Positions 9,875 to 17,814 are shown, numbered from the stretch's first letter. The stretch is DNA of 64,000 bases from Actinomadura latina NBRC 106108 (GCF_001552195.1 NZ_BCQS01000005.1:310001-374000); one strand, 5' to 3'. Notes: generated from the sequence alone by a model not told the origin. Program-made: numbers and translations.

Positions 9875-9920
9875 CTCGGACGTCGCTGGACAACCCCCCG
9901 ACTGTCCAGCGACGCCCGAG
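9875..9920 (+). terminator. Strong hairpin ending nfo
   Basis: The arms at 9875-9892 and 9903-9920 (core CGTCGCTGGACA / TGTCCAGCGACG) match at 17 of 18 positions around a 10-base loop. The hairpin lies between two convergent transcripts and probably works in both directions. Confidence 0.85.
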
Positions 9921-9930
9921 CCACAGGCCA

Positions 9931-9961
9931 CCGGATCCCACCCCCCCGGTACGGGATCCGG
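9931..9961. terminator. Second hairpin in the convergent gap
   Basis: CCGGATCCC at 9931-9939 and GGGATCCGG at 9953-9961 are perfect 9-bp arms around a C-rich loop, just after the main terminator. It is probably a back-up or reverse-direction terminator for the symporter operon coming from the right. Confidence 0.55.
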
Positions 9962-10211
9962 CGACTCCGATCCGGCGTGGCCGGATCTCCGGGATTTGCT
10001 TTTGTGGCGTGTGGTGCCACTGAGAACACTAGACGCGCGGCGGGGCAGGGCGGCACCAGGAAAACACGGCCTTCGATGAACGGTACGTAGTCGTAGACAT
10101 GCGTAGCGTAGTCGGGCGATGAGCGGTCAGTTCTGCGGGACGAGCGGCCGCGGCGGCGGGTTCGGGTTTGCGAGGACCTGATCACGCCGGACGCGATGCG
10201 GGAAACGCGGA
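9962..10211. other. Rest of the convergent intergenic gap, no gene seen
   Basis: I see no coding frame with actinomycete codon bias here. The stretch is less GC-rich than its neighbours. It contains four CGTAG pentamers between 10083 and 10112, with no known meaning. Confidence 0.5.
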
Positions 10212-11921
10212 TCACACGGCGTCCTCGGGGAGGTGCAGGCGGCGCAGCGCACGGTCGGCGTGGTTCGGGACGCGGCGGCGGGTCAGCAGCGACACCGCGA
10301 CCATGGCGGCGAACGCGCCCGGCGCGATCAGCAGGGCGGGCTCCGCGAGCAGGGCCGCGGCCCAGCCGGTAGGGGCGGCGCGAAGGAGGCGGGCGACGCC
10401 GGCGGAGACGGCGAGGCCGCCGCCGGCGAGCAGTCCGGCGGCGGCGCCGGCGGCGGTGAGGCCGCGCCACCAGATACCGAGGACGAGCAGCGGGCACAGC
10501 GAGCAGGCCGAGACGCCGAGGGCCATCGTGACGAGGTCGGAGGCGCCCTGCGGGCCGATGCCGGGCAGCAGGACGAGCGGGGCCGCCAGCGCGACCGCGA
10601 CACCCGCGCGGAACGCGGCCGCGCCGGTGCGGTGCGCGCACTGCGAGAGCGTCCCGCCGATGGCGACGGCGAGGCCGCAGGACGTGGAGATGAACGCGGC
10701 GAACGCGCCGGCGGCGATGAGGCCGGTGAGCAGCGCGCCCGGCGCGCCTGGAAGCATCCGGCGCGGGAGGAGCAGGAGGGTCGCGTCGGTGTCGCCGGTC
10801 ATGAGGAGCTCGGGGGCGTACAGGCGTCCGAGCGTCCCGTAGAGGGTGGGGAACACGTAGAACAGGGCGAGGAGGGCGGGCACGAACGCGGCCGTGCGGC
10901 GGGCGGCGCCGCCGGACGCGTTGGTGTAGAAGCGCATCAGGATGTGGGGTAACCCCATCGTGCCCAGCAGGACGCCCGCCATCGCCGAGTAGGTGCGGTA
11001 GAGCCCGTGCTCCTGGCCGCGGCCGAACGGCGTCGCCCATGTGCCGCCGTCCTGGACGGGCAGCCATTCGGCGTGCGGCACGGCGGCGCCGCCGGGGAAG
11101 ACGACGTCGGTTCCGCGGGCGATGGTGTGCCGGCCCGCGTCCAGCCGCACCGGGCCGCCGTGATGGGCGGCGCCGTCCACGCGTCCTCGCGCGGTGACGG
11201 CGACTCCGGCGGGCACGGTGACGGCGACGTCCGTGCGCACGTGCACCCGGGTGGTGCGCTCGAACCGGGGGACGCCGTCGCCGAGCGGGCCGGGGCCGCC
11301 GGACAGGTGCCACATCCCGAGCAGCGCGGTCGCGGGCACCGCCACGGCGGCCAGCTTCACCCAGAACTGGACGGCCTGGACCGCGGTGATGCTGCGCATC
11401 CCGCCGGACAGGACGAGCGCCAGCGTGACGGCGACCACCACGGCCCAGCCCGTCCAGACGGGGGCGCCGGTCAGCACGCGCAGCGTCATGCCCGCGCCCT
11501 CGAACTGCGGCAGCAGGTAGAACCAGCCGATGCAGCAGACGCAGGCGGTGACGATGCGGCGGACGGTGCGCGAGCCGAGCCGCCACTCGGCGAAGTCGGA
11601 GATCGTGTAGGCGCCGGAGCGGCGCAGCGGCGCGGTCACGAACGCCAGCAGCAGCACGTATCCGGCGGTCGCGGCGATGGGGAGCCACAGCATGTCGGCG
11701 CCGTAGGCGAGCACGAGCCCGGCGCTGCCGAGGAACGACGCGGCGGAGATGTACTCGCTGCCGATCGCGGACGCGTTCCACCAGGGGGTGACGCCGCGCG
11801 AGGCGACCAGGAGGTCGGACGTGGTGCAGGCGGAGCGGCGGCCGTACGCGCCGAGGGCGGCCGTCAGGCCCGGCACCGCGACCAGCGCGGTGAGCGCCGC
11901 CGCCACGACCGGGACGGTCAC
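10212..11921 (-). CDS. Sodium:solute symporter (acetate/monocarboxylate permease type)
   Basis: 569-residue membrane protein of the SSS family, about 13 transmembrane helices. SAIGSEYISAASFLGSAGLVLAYG, SDFAEWRLGSRTVRRI and LVLSGGMRSITAVQAVQFWVK resemble the ActP/MctC acetate-pyruvate branch. A long extracytoplasmic insertion (about residues 215-300, RFERTTRVHV to FGRGQEHG) lies before the LLGTMGLPHILMRFYTN helix. The start is GTG 11921, which overlaps the stop of the DUF485-like gene (GTGA). It is the last gene of an operon with a LytTR regulator, so the two-component system probably controls uptake of a small carboxylate. Confidence 0.88.
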   Translation of the reverse strand: MTVPVVAAALTALVAVPGLTAALGAYGRRSACTTSDLLVASRGVTPWWNASAIGSEYISAASFLGSAGLVLAYGADMLWLPIAATAGYVLLLAFVTAPLRRSGAYTISDFAEWRLGSRTVRRIVTACVCCIGWFYLLPQFEGAGMTLRVLTGAPVWTGWAVVVAVTLALVLSGGMRSITAVQAVQFWVKLAAVAVPATALLGMWHLSGGPGPLGDGVPRFERTTRVHVRTDVAVTVPAGVAVTARGRVDGAAHHGGPVRLDAGRHTIARGTDVVFPGGAAVPHAEWLPVQDGGTWATPFGRGQEHGLYRTYSAMAGVLLGTMGLPHILMRFYTNASGGAARRTAAFVPALLALFYVFPTLYGTLGRLYAPELLMTGDTDATLLLLPRRMLPGAPGALLTGLIAAGAFAAFISTSCGLAVAIGGTLSQCAHRTGAAAFRAGVAVALAAPLVLLPGIGPQGASDLVTMALGVSACSLCPLLVLGIWWRGLTAAGAAAGLLAGGGLAVSAGVARLLRAAPTGWAAALLAEPALLIAPGAFAAMVAVSLLTRRRVPNHADRALRRLHLPEDAV

Positions 11922-12328
11922 CGGCGGCCGATCGCGCGCTCGGCCCGCTCGGCCCGTCCCAGCTGCCGCAGCGAGACCGCGATCCAGACGGGCTGGACGC
12001 CGAGGACGAGGACGAGCCAGCACAGCGGCACGCCCTGCGCGCGCGCCCGCGCGACCGCCGGGACGAGCGCCAGCAGCGGCAGGCCCACCAGGAGGGTCGC
12101 GACGATCGCGCAGGTGCCGAGGGCGGTCCGCAGCTGGGCGCGGATCAGGGCGCGCGTCTCGGCGGTGCCCGGAACCGGGACGGTATGGAGCGGGTCGGGA
12201 TCCGGCGGGTCGGGCTCCGGCGCCGCCGGGCCGGTGCTCCGGGCGCCGGGCGGCGCACCGCCGTCCGCCGGCACCCGTGCGGGGGCCGCCGCCTCCGCCG
12301 ACACCACGACCCGGCGCTCAGCGGTCAT
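11918..12328 (-). CDS. DUF485-like small membrane protein
   Basis: 136 residues from ATG 12328. A disordered Pro/Ala/Asp-rich N-terminus (1-60) precedes two hydrophobic helices (TALGTCAIVATLLVGLPLLAL and GVPLCWLVLVLGVQPVWIAV) and a basic tail. Small two-helix proteins of the DUF485 type are regularly found immediately before acetate symporters; that position, rather than strong sequence likeness, is the main reason for this call. It overlaps the regulator gene by 11 bp and the symporter by 4 bp, so the three are translated as one unit. Its role as an accessory subunit is inferred. Confidence 0.65.
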   Translation of the reverse strand: MTAERRVVVSAEAAAPARVPADGGAPPGARSTGPAAPEPDPPDPDPLHTVPVPGTAETRALIRAQLRTALGTCAIVATLLVGLPLLALVPAVARARAQGVPLCWLVLVLGVQPVWIAVSLRQLGRAERAERAIGRR

Positions 12329-13175
12329 CGCCGGCCTCCCCCTCCTCGCCCGTGTTCTCGTCCGTGTTCTCGTCCGTGTTCTCGTCCGTCTCCCCGGCCT
12401 CGTGACCGTCCGGGTCGCCGTCCGGATGGTGGAACCTGCGCACCAGGCGGTCCCGCACCTCGCGGGTGTGCCGGCGGCTGACCTGCAGCAGCTCGTCCCC
12501 GATCCGGACGGCCGCGCGGCCGCCGTCGAAGCGCACCTCGGTGATGTGCGCGCACGCGACCAGGGTGCTGCGGTGGATCCGGATGAACCCGGCCGCCTCC
12601 CACCGCTTGGTCAGCGCCGACAGCGGCATCCGGACCAGGTACCCGCCGTCCGCGGTGTGCAGCCGGACGTAGTCGCCCTGGGCTTCGACATGCGTCACCG
12701 TCCGGCGGGAGACGAGCCGGGTCCGGCCGCCGAGCTCGACCGGGATCAGCTCGTCGTCGGGGTCTCCGGCGGCCTCCGCGGTCGGCGGGCCCGTGCGGTG
12801 CACGGCCTCGGCCACCCGGCGGACCGACTCGGCGAGCCGCTCCGGCCGGACCGGCTTCAGCAGGTAGTCGAGCGCGCCCAGCTCGTAGGCGGTGACGGCG
12901 CAGTCGTCGTGCGCGGTCACGAACACCACGTGCGGGGGCGCGGCGAACCCGGTGAGCAGCCGGGTGAAGTCGAGCCCGTCGAGCCCCGGCATCCGGATGT
13001 CCAGGAACACGGCGTCGAGGCGCTCCCCCGCCACCAGCATGCGGCTCAGGTCGCGGAGCGCGGACGAGGCGTCGCCCGCGCCGCTGACCTGCCCTATCCG
13101 CGGATCCTGGCGGAGGAGATAGGACAGCTCCTCCAGTGCGGGGCGTTCATCGTCGACGGCGAGGACGTGGAGCAT
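12318..13175 (-). CDS. LytTR-family response regulator
   Basis: 285 residues from ATG 13175; the extension to 13211 has no ribosome site. The receiver domain (1-120) has the acidic pair VDDERP, phospho-acceptor Asp59 (AVFLDIRMPG), Thr in FVTAHDD and Lys in YLLKPVRPERL. The LytTR DNA-binding domain (about 165-265) has the typical HVEAQGDYVRLHTADG and FIRIHRSTLV motifs. An acidic C-terminal tail contains an in-frame tetrapeptide repeat (NTDE). It is paired with the LytS-like kinase at 13252-14595 and translationally coupled to the DUF485-like and symporter genes, its likely targets. Confidence 0.93.
   Translation of the reverse strand: MLHVLAVDDERPALEELSYLLRQDPRIGQVSGAGDASSALRDLSRMLVAGERLDAVFLDIRMPGLDGLDFTRLLTGFAAPPHVVFVTAHDDCAVTAYELGALDYLLKPVRPERLAESVRRVAEAVHRTGPPTAEAAGDPDDELIPVELGGRTRLVSRRTVTHVEAQGDYVRLHTADGGYLVRMPLSALTKRWEAAGFIRIHRSTLVACAHITEVRFDGGRAAVRIGDELLQVSRRHTREVRDRLVRRFHHPDGDPDGHEAGETDENTDENTDENTGEEGEAGDDR
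12351..12390 (-). repeat. In-frame 12-bp tandem repeat in regulator tail
   Basis: Three copies of a 12-bp unit (GTTCTCGTCCGT on plus) encode NTDE repeats near the regulator C-terminus. The copies are identical, so copy number may vary between strains without a frameshift. Confidence 0.8.
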
Positions 13176-13251
13176 GAGGGCGACTTTGCCGCGATTACCG
13201 TCCGTCCGCAATCAATTCCAAGAAGTGAGTAACGTGTCTCCCGGCCGGGTG

Positions 13252-14595
13252 TCAGTCCGGAAACACCCCCGGACGGTACTTCGGGACCCGCAGATTGACC
13301 TTGGTTCCGGCGCCGAGCGCTGTCTCGACGGTGAGGCCGTACTCGGCGCCGTAGACCTGGCGCATGCGCTCGTCGACGTTGGCGAGGCCGATGCCTGGAT
13401 CGCCGTGCCGGTCCGGTTCCCCCAGCCGGCGGGGGCGGGCCGCCATGCTGCCCCAGCCGGTCGGGCCGGGCCGGCCGAGGGGGGCGGACAGGATCTCCTG
13501 GAGCCGCTCGGGGTCCATGCCGACCCCGTCGTCCTCGACGCTGATCGCCGCCTCGGCGCCCGAGTCGCGCGCCACGATCGTGATGTGGAACGGCTCGCGC
13601 CCGCCCGCCATGCCGTGCCGGACGGCGTTCTCGACGAGCGGCTGCAGCGCCAGGAAGGGGACGGCGACCGGCAGCACCTCCGGCGCGACGTCGACGCTGC
13701 ATTGCAGCCGGTCGCCGAAGCGGGCCCGCTCCAGCAGCAGGTAGCGGTCGATGGACCGCAGCTCGTCGGCGAGGGTGGTGAAGTCGCGGGGGTTGCGGAA
13801 GGAGTAGCGGGCGAAGTCGGCGAAGTCCAGCAGGAGGGCGCGGGCGCGGTCGGGGTCGGTGCGGACGAACGAGGCGATCGTGGTCAGCGAGTTGTAGACG
13901 AAGTGCGGGGAGATCTGGGCGCGCAGCGCCCGCGCCTCGGCCTCGCCGAGCCGGACGCGGGCCGCGTCCAGCTCGGCCAGCTCCAGCTGGGCGGCGACGA
14001 GGCGGGCCGCCTCGCCGGCGGCGCGGACCCGCGCGGCCGACGCGCTCCGCCAGTACGCCGTCAGCGTGCCCTCCACCCGCCCGTCGACGGTGAGCGGCGC
14101 GGTCAGCGCCGTCCGGACGGGGCAGCGCGGGTCGTCGCAGCCGACCGGCTCGGGCGCGGCGACCCGGGGGCGGCCGGACGCGAGCACGGGCAGCGCGTGC
14201 CGGACGGCCTCCGCCGCGTGGGCGCCGCCGCCCGCGCCGTCCCAGGCCAGCAGCCGCGGCACCGCCCGGACCCCGTCGCCGCCGCCCGCCTGGTCGGCTC
14301 CGTCCGGGTCGCCGGCGTCCGCCGGCGGGCGCACCGCGACCAGCGCGACCGCCTCGGCGCCCAGCAGCGGCCGGAGCCGCCGCGCCGCCCGGCGCGCCGT
14401 GTCGTCGGTGAGCCCGGCGCGCAGCGGCTGCGCCGCCCGCGTGAGCAGGTGCAGGGTCGCGAACGCCGCCTGCTCGGCCGGGTCGGCGGGCACGCGGTGC
14501 GGCAGCGGCAACCACCGGCGCAGCGCCCAGACCCCGGAGGCGGCACCGGCGGCCGTGGCGTACACCACGGCATCCGCGACGGACGGTAGGACCAT
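13252..14595 (-). CDS. LytS-type sensor histidine kinase
   Basis: 447 residues from ATG 14595. One hydrophobic N-terminal segment (about 5-25), a GAF-like region (about 40-190) and a coiled linker lead to the His_kinase motif ISPHFVYNSLTTIASF with the phospho-acceptor His. The ATPase domain shows PLVENAVRHG, VEDDGVGM and GIGLANVDERM. The GAF region has a possible metal or redox site (GCDDPRCP). With the LytTR regulator it forms a BtsS/YpdA-like system; such pairs in other bacteria sense pyruvate or related acids, which fits the symporter downstream. The ligand is inferred. Confidence 0.9.
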   Translation of the reverse strand: MVLPSVADAVVYATAAGAASGVWALRRWLPLPHRVPADPAEQAAFATLHLLTRAAQPLRAGLTDDTARRAARRLRPLLGAEAVALVAVRPPADAGDPDGADQAGGGDGVRAVPRLLAWDGAGGGAHAAEAVRHALPVLASGRPRVAAPEPVGCDDPRCPVRTALTAPLTVDGRVEGTLTAYWRSASAARVRAAGEAARLVAAQLELAELDAARVRLGEAEARALRAQISPHFVYNSLTTIASFVRTDPDRARALLLDFADFARYSFRNPRDFTTLADELRSIDRYLLLERARFGDRLQCSVDVAPEVLPVAVPFLALQPLVENAVRHGMAGGREPFHITIVARDSGAEAAISVEDDGVGMDPERLQEILSAPLGRPGPTGWGSMAARPRRLGEPDRHGDPGIGLANVDERMRQVYGAEYGLTVETALGAGTKVNLRVPKYRPGVFPD

Positions 14596-14710
14596 GACGA
14601 CTTACGGTAACGCCTGCCGTCCCCGGCGGTCCGGCCGTCGCCCATTTACGAAGGTCTCGAACGGGCCACACCCGGCCACGCGCTCGCCGGCGGGGCCGCC
14701 CGGCGGGCCG

Positions 14711-15334
14711 TCACAGCGGCGGCGACTCGCCCTCGTCCTCCTGGTAGGAGTAGCGCTGCTCCCGCCACGGGTCGGCGACGTTGTGGTAACCGCGCTCCTC
14801 CCAGAAGCCGCGGCGGTCCTTCACGAGGTACTCGACGCCCCGGACCCATTTCACGCTCTTCCACGCGTACAGGTGCGGGACGACGATGCGGAGCGGGAAG
14901 CCGTGGTCGGCGGTCAGCCGCTCGCCGCCGTGGTGGGTGGCGAACATCGTCCCGTCGGCGAGGAAGTCGCCCATCCGGATGTTGGCGCTGTAGCCGTACT
15001 CGGCCCAGACCATCACGTGCGTGGCGTCCGGGGCGGGCGGCGCCATCTCGGCGATGGCCGCGCCGGGGACGCCCTCCCACGCGTTGCCGGGCACCGTGAA
15101 CTTCGTGACGCAGTGGAAGTCGGCGACCGACCCGGCCCGCGGCAGCGCGTCGAACTCGTCCCAGGTCCAGCGGTACTGCTCGCCCGACCGGGTGGCGCCG
15201 AAGACCCGGAAGTCCCAGTCCGCGGGACGGAACTTCGGCACGGGGCCGTAGTGGAGGACGGGCCAGCCCCGGGGGACGTACTGGCCGGGCGGCAGATCCT
15301 GCGGCTGCGGTGCGGAACGCTCGGGGTGGGTCAT
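14711..15334 (-). CDS. Sulfite-oxidase-like molybdopterin oxidoreductase
   Basis: 207 residues from ATG 15334; the frame extension to 15406 has no start signal. It contains only the molybdopterin-binding fold, with the Mo-ligand Cys in ADFHCVTKF, FRVFGATRSGEQYRWTWDEF before it, and HGFPLRIVVPHLYAWKSVKWVRGVE after it. The length fits the short sulfite-oxidase-like branch without dimerisation domain or signal peptide, so it is probably cytosolic. Substrate unknown; relatives such as MsrP reduce oxidised methionine but are exported. It stands alone, divergent from the aroF leader, with about 75 bp between. Confidence 0.88.
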   Translation of the reverse strand: MTHPERSAPQPQDLPPGQYVPRGWPVLHYGPVPKFRPADWDFRVFGATRSGEQYRWTWDEFDALPRAGSVADFHCVTKFTVPGNAWEGVPGAAIAEMAPPAPDATHVMVWAEYGYSANIRMGDFLADGTMFATHHGGERLTADHGFPLRIVVPHLYAWKSVKWVRGVEYLVKDRRGFWEERGYHNVADPWREQRYSYQEDEGESPPL

Positions 15335-15410
15335 GACGCGGCCATCCTGCCATCCGGCGTGAGCTGAGCCATATTCGGGGGCGGTGCGAATGCGCGCGCT
15401 GGACATCGGC

Positions 15411-15416
15411 TACTCT
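15411..15416 (+). promoter_or_regulatory. aroF: -10 box TACTCT of the aroF leader
   Basis: TACTCT is followed by seven bases and the GTG of the leader peptide, so the leader mRNA probably starts at its first codon. No clear -35 box is visible. Confidence 0.55.
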
Positions 15417-15423
15417 TGGGCCC

Positions 15424-15492
15424 GTGCGCAACGTCGTTTATTTCTTTTGGTACGGCCAGCCCGGGCGGCTGGTCTGCCAGGCGTTGCGCTGA
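15424..15492 (+). CDS. Aromatic-rich leader peptide of aroF (22 aa)
   Basis: GTG 15424 to TGA 15490-15492 encodes MRNVVYFFWYGQPGRLVCQALR. Five consecutive codons (15439-15453) specify Tyr, Phe, Phe, Trp and Tyr, all three end products of the pathway begun by the next gene. This is the layout of a transcription-attenuation leader: scarce charged aromatic tRNA would stall the ribosome there and stop the terminator at 15502-15546 from forming. A GGTCTG/CAGACC pairing (15471-15476 with 15493-15498) may form the pause stem. Attenuation is well known for trp and phe operons; its use here is inferred from the sequence. Confidence 0.8.
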   Translation: MRNVVYFFWYGQPGRLVCQALR

Positions 15493-15501
15493 CAGACCAC
15501 A

Positions 15502-15546
15502 GAACGAGAAGCCCCGGGCCGCAGTGGCCCGGGGCTTTCTCTGTTC
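15502..15546 (+). terminator. Attenuator terminator hairpin before aroF
   Basis: The core GCCCCGGGCC / GGCCCGGGGC at 15511-15520 and 15526-15535 is extended by GAGAA/TTTCTC and GAAC/GTTC, with a five-base GCAGT loop and a modest T/C-rich end. It starts 10 nt after the leader-peptide stop. The leader segment GCCCGGGC (15458-15465) could pair with either arm and serve as antiterminator. Confidence 0.8.
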
Positions 15547-15605
15547 CAGGGGTCGTCCGCGGAGCCCACCGGGGTTCCGGGCAATAACGGAGAGGCAGCA
15601 CACCA

Positions 15606-16652
15606 ATGGTCGTCGTCATGGCCCAGGAGGCCAACGAAGCGGATGTCAAGGCCGTCGTCTCACTGGTCGAGACGGCGGGCGGCGACGCCTTCGTCAGCCG
15701 CGGCGTGGAGCGGACCATCGTCGGGCTCATCGGCGACGTCCAGCAGTTCGGCTCGCTGAACCTGCGCGGGATGCGCGGCGTCAGCGACGTCATCCGGATC
15801 TCGGCGCCCTACAAGCTGGTGAGCCGCGAGAACCACGGCGAGCGCTCGGTCGTCCGGGTCGGCGGCGTGCCGATCGGCCCCGGCAGCATGACGCTGATCG
15901 CCGGCCCGTGCGCCGTGGAGACCCCCGAGCAGACGCTCGGCGCGGCGCAGATGGCGCAGGCCGCGGGCGCGACGCTGCTGCGCGGCGGCGCGTTCAAGCC
16001 GCGCACCTCCCCGTACGCGTTCCAGGGCCTCGGCGAGGCCGGCCTGCGCATCCTCGCGGACGTGCGGCAGGAGACGGGCATGCCGATCGTCACCGAGGTG
16101 GTGGACGCCGCCGACGTCGAGCTCGTCGCCTCGTACGCGGACATGCTGCAGATCGGCACCCGCAACGCGCAGAACTTCGCCCTCCTGCAGGCCGCCGGGG
16201 AGTCCGGCAAGCCGGTCATGCTGAAGCGCGGCATGAACGGGACGATCGAGGAGTGGCTGATGGCGGCCGAGTACGTCGCCCAGCGCGGCAACCTCGACAT
16301 CGTGCTGTGCGAGCGCGGCATCCGCACGTTCGAGACGGCGACCCGCAACACCCTCGACATCTCCGCGGTCCCGGTGGCGCAGCGCCTCTCCCACCTGCCG
16401 GTGATCGTGGACCCGTCGCACTCGGGCGGCAGCCGCGACCTCGTGCTGCCGCTGACCCGCGCCGCGATCGCGGTCGGCGCCGACGGCGTGATCATCGACG
16501 TGCACCCGCACCCGGAGACCGCCCTGTGCGACGGCCCGCAGGCCCTCGTGGACGGCGACCTGCGCGAGCTGGCCAAGCTCGTCCGCGACCTGCCCCCGAT
16601 CGTGGGCCGCTCCCTCACCCAGGCCCAGGACCCGGACGCCGTCCCCGCCTGA
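15606..16652 (+). CDS. aroF: 3-deoxy-7-phosphoheptulonate (DAHP) synthase, type I-beta
   Basis: First step of the shikimate pathway: PEP plus erythrose 4-phosphate to DAHP. 348 residues. The N-terminal ferredoxin-like/ACT-type regulatory domain (about 1-75, VVVMAQEANEADVKAVVSLVE) precedes the barrel with LIAGPCAVET (metal-binding Cys), RGGAFKPRTSPYAFQGLG, QIGTRNAQNFALLQ, LKRGMNGTIEEWLMAAEYV, LCERGIRTFE and VDPSHSGGSRD. The domain order is that of the Thermotoga-like I-beta class; the M. tuberculosis gene at the equivalent locus is a type II enzyme. GGAGAGG lies 10 nt before ATG 15606; ATG 15618 is a possible alternative. Transcription attenuation by the upstream leader is likely. Confidence 0.95.
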   Translation: MVVVMAQEANEADVKAVVSLVETAGGDAFVSRGVERTIVGLIGDVQQFGSLNLRGMRGVSDVIRISAPYKLVSRENHGERSVVRVGGVPIGPGSMTLIAGPCAVETPEQTLGAAQMAQAAGATLLRGGAFKPRTSPYAFQGLGEAGLRILADVRQETGMPIVTEVVDAADVELVASYADMLQIGTRNAQNFALLQAAGESGKPVMLKRGMNGTIEEWLMAAEYVAQRGNLDIVLCERGIRTFETATRNTLDISAVPVAQRLSHLPVIVDPSHSGGSRDLVLPLTRAAIAVGADGVIIDVHPHPETALCDGPQALVDGDLRELAKLVRDLPPIVGRSLTQAQDPDAVPA

Positions 16653-16711
16653 GCGGAGCTCCACCGCAGCGGAGGACGCGCGCCCCCGCCTGCCTGCCGG
16701 CGCCGCGCGGG

Positions 16712-16717
16712 TATCGT
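16712..16717 (+). promoter_or_regulatory. -10 box TATCGT before a short leader ORF
   Basis: TATCGT is followed by six bases (CCTTCC) and ATG 16724, the same leaderless spacing seen at other genes in this window. Confidence 0.5.
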
Positions 16718-16723
16718 CCTTCC

Positions 16724-16765
16724 ATGGCTTACTGGGCTCCTGATTGCGGGCCGCCGCGCTCCTGA
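16724..16765 (+). CDS. Possible 13-residue leader peptide before EamA gene
   Basis: ATG 16724 to TGA 16763-16765 encodes MAYWAPDCGPPRS, with adjacent Tyr and Trp codons near the start. It has a good leaderless promoter and is followed by a GC hairpin at 16803-16827 and then the EamA gene. This resembles the aroF leader on a smaller scale. The aromatic content is only two codons, so regulation is a weak inference. Confidence 0.4.
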   Translation: MAYWAPDCGPPRS

Positions 16766-16802
16766 CGGGGCGCGGCGACCGCACTCGCAGCGCATCGTGA
16801 CC

Positions 16803-16827
16803 GGCCCGGCGCGGCCTGCGCCCGGCC
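16803..16827 (+). terminator. Hairpin between short leader ORF and EamA gene
   Basis: GGCCCGGCGC and GCGCCCGGCC pair at 9 of 10 positions around a GGCCT loop. No T-run follows. Candidate attenuator or simply an aroF read-through terminator. Confidence 0.45.
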
Positions 16828-16887
16828 GCGTCCTCCTGCGCCCCGAATCCGGATGTTCTCTCCCGATTCGAGCTCAGGAGCTTCTCC

Positions 16888-17814
16888 GTGTCACGGAACA
16901 CGTCCCTTCGGTTCGGCGGCGGCGCCGACATCCTGCTGGCGGCCTCCCTCTGGGGGACGACCGGAACCGTCCGCACGTTCGCGGGCGGCGCGTCGGCGTT
17001 CTCGGTCGCCGCGAGCCGCATCGTCATCGGCGGCCTGGTGCTGCTCGCCCTCGCGGCCGGCACGCGCCGCGGCTCCCGAACGGGCGCCGGGCTGCGCCGC
17101 CTGCTCGGGAACCGCCGCAACCTCCCCCTCGTCGGCCTCGGCGCGGTCGCGATCACCGTGTACCAGACGGCCTTCTTCGTCGCCGCCGGCCGTACCGGCG
17201 TGGCGGCCGGCACCGTCGTCACGATCGGCAGCGCGCCCGCGTTCGCCGGCGTGATCGGGGCGCTGACCCGGCGGTCGCGCCCGGCCGGCCGCTGGGCGGC
17301 GGCGACCGCCGGGGCCGTCGCGGGCTGCGCCCTGCTCGTCGGCGGCGGCCGGGACGCGGGCGTCGAGCCGGCCGGGATCGCCCTCGCACTGCTGTCCGGG
17401 CTGTCGTACGCGGTGTACGCGACGGTCGCGTCCGTCCTCATCACGCGGGGCGAGGAGGACCGGGCCGTCGCGGGGGCGCTGTTCGGGGCGGCGGCGGTGC
17501 CGCTGCTCCCGGTCCTGGGCACCGGATCCGGGTGGCTGTTCACCGGGCAGGGCGCGCTGATCGCGCTCTACCTCGGCGTGGTCACCACGGGCGGCGGCTA
17601 TCTGCTGTTCGCGCGGGGCCTGCGCACGACCCCGGCCACGACGGCGACGACGCTGACGCTCGCGGAACCGGCGGTGGCCGCGGCGCTCGGCACGGTCCTG
17701 CTGGGCGAGCGGCTGGGCGCCGCCGCGCTGGCCGGTCTCGCGCTGCTGGCGGCGAGCCTGGTCGTGCTGATCGCGCCGGCCCGCCGGGAACGCACCGGTA
17801 ACAAATTGGTCTGA
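16888..17814 (+). CDS. EamA/DMT-family transporter (second)
   Basis: 308 residues with about ten transmembrane helices in two EamA repeats: repeat one ADILLAASLWGTTGTVRTF to FAGVIGALTRRSR, repeat two VEPAGIALALLSGLSYAVYATV to LGTVLLGERLGAAALAGLALLAASLVVL. GTG 16888 has AGGAG seven bases upstream. The position after aroF, and the possible Tyr-Trp leader in front, would suit an exporter or importer of aromatic compounds, but nothing in the protein itself shows a substrate. Its stop codon overlaps a DasR-like motif at 17807-17818. Confidence 0.88.
   Translation: MSRNTSLRFGGGADILLAASLWGTTGTVRTFAGGASAFSVAASRIVIGGLVLLALAAGTRRGSRTGAGLRRLLGNRRNLPLVGLGAVAITVYQTAFFVAAGRTGVAAGTVVTIGSAPAFAGVIGALTRRSRPAGRWAAATAGAVAGCALLVGGGRDAGVEPAGIALALLSGLSYAVYATVASVLITRGEEDRAVAGALFGAAAVPLLPVLGTGSGWLFTGQGALIALYLGVVTTGGGYLLFARGLRTTPATTATTLTLAEPAVAAALGTVLLGERLGAAALAGLALLAASLVVLIAPARRERTGNKLV

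Noticed and set aside
13094..14671. 525-codon minus frame overlapping the LytS-like kinase
   Set aside because: Alternative frame of the same strand with Arg/Gly/Ala-rich composition; the kinase frame has all motifs.
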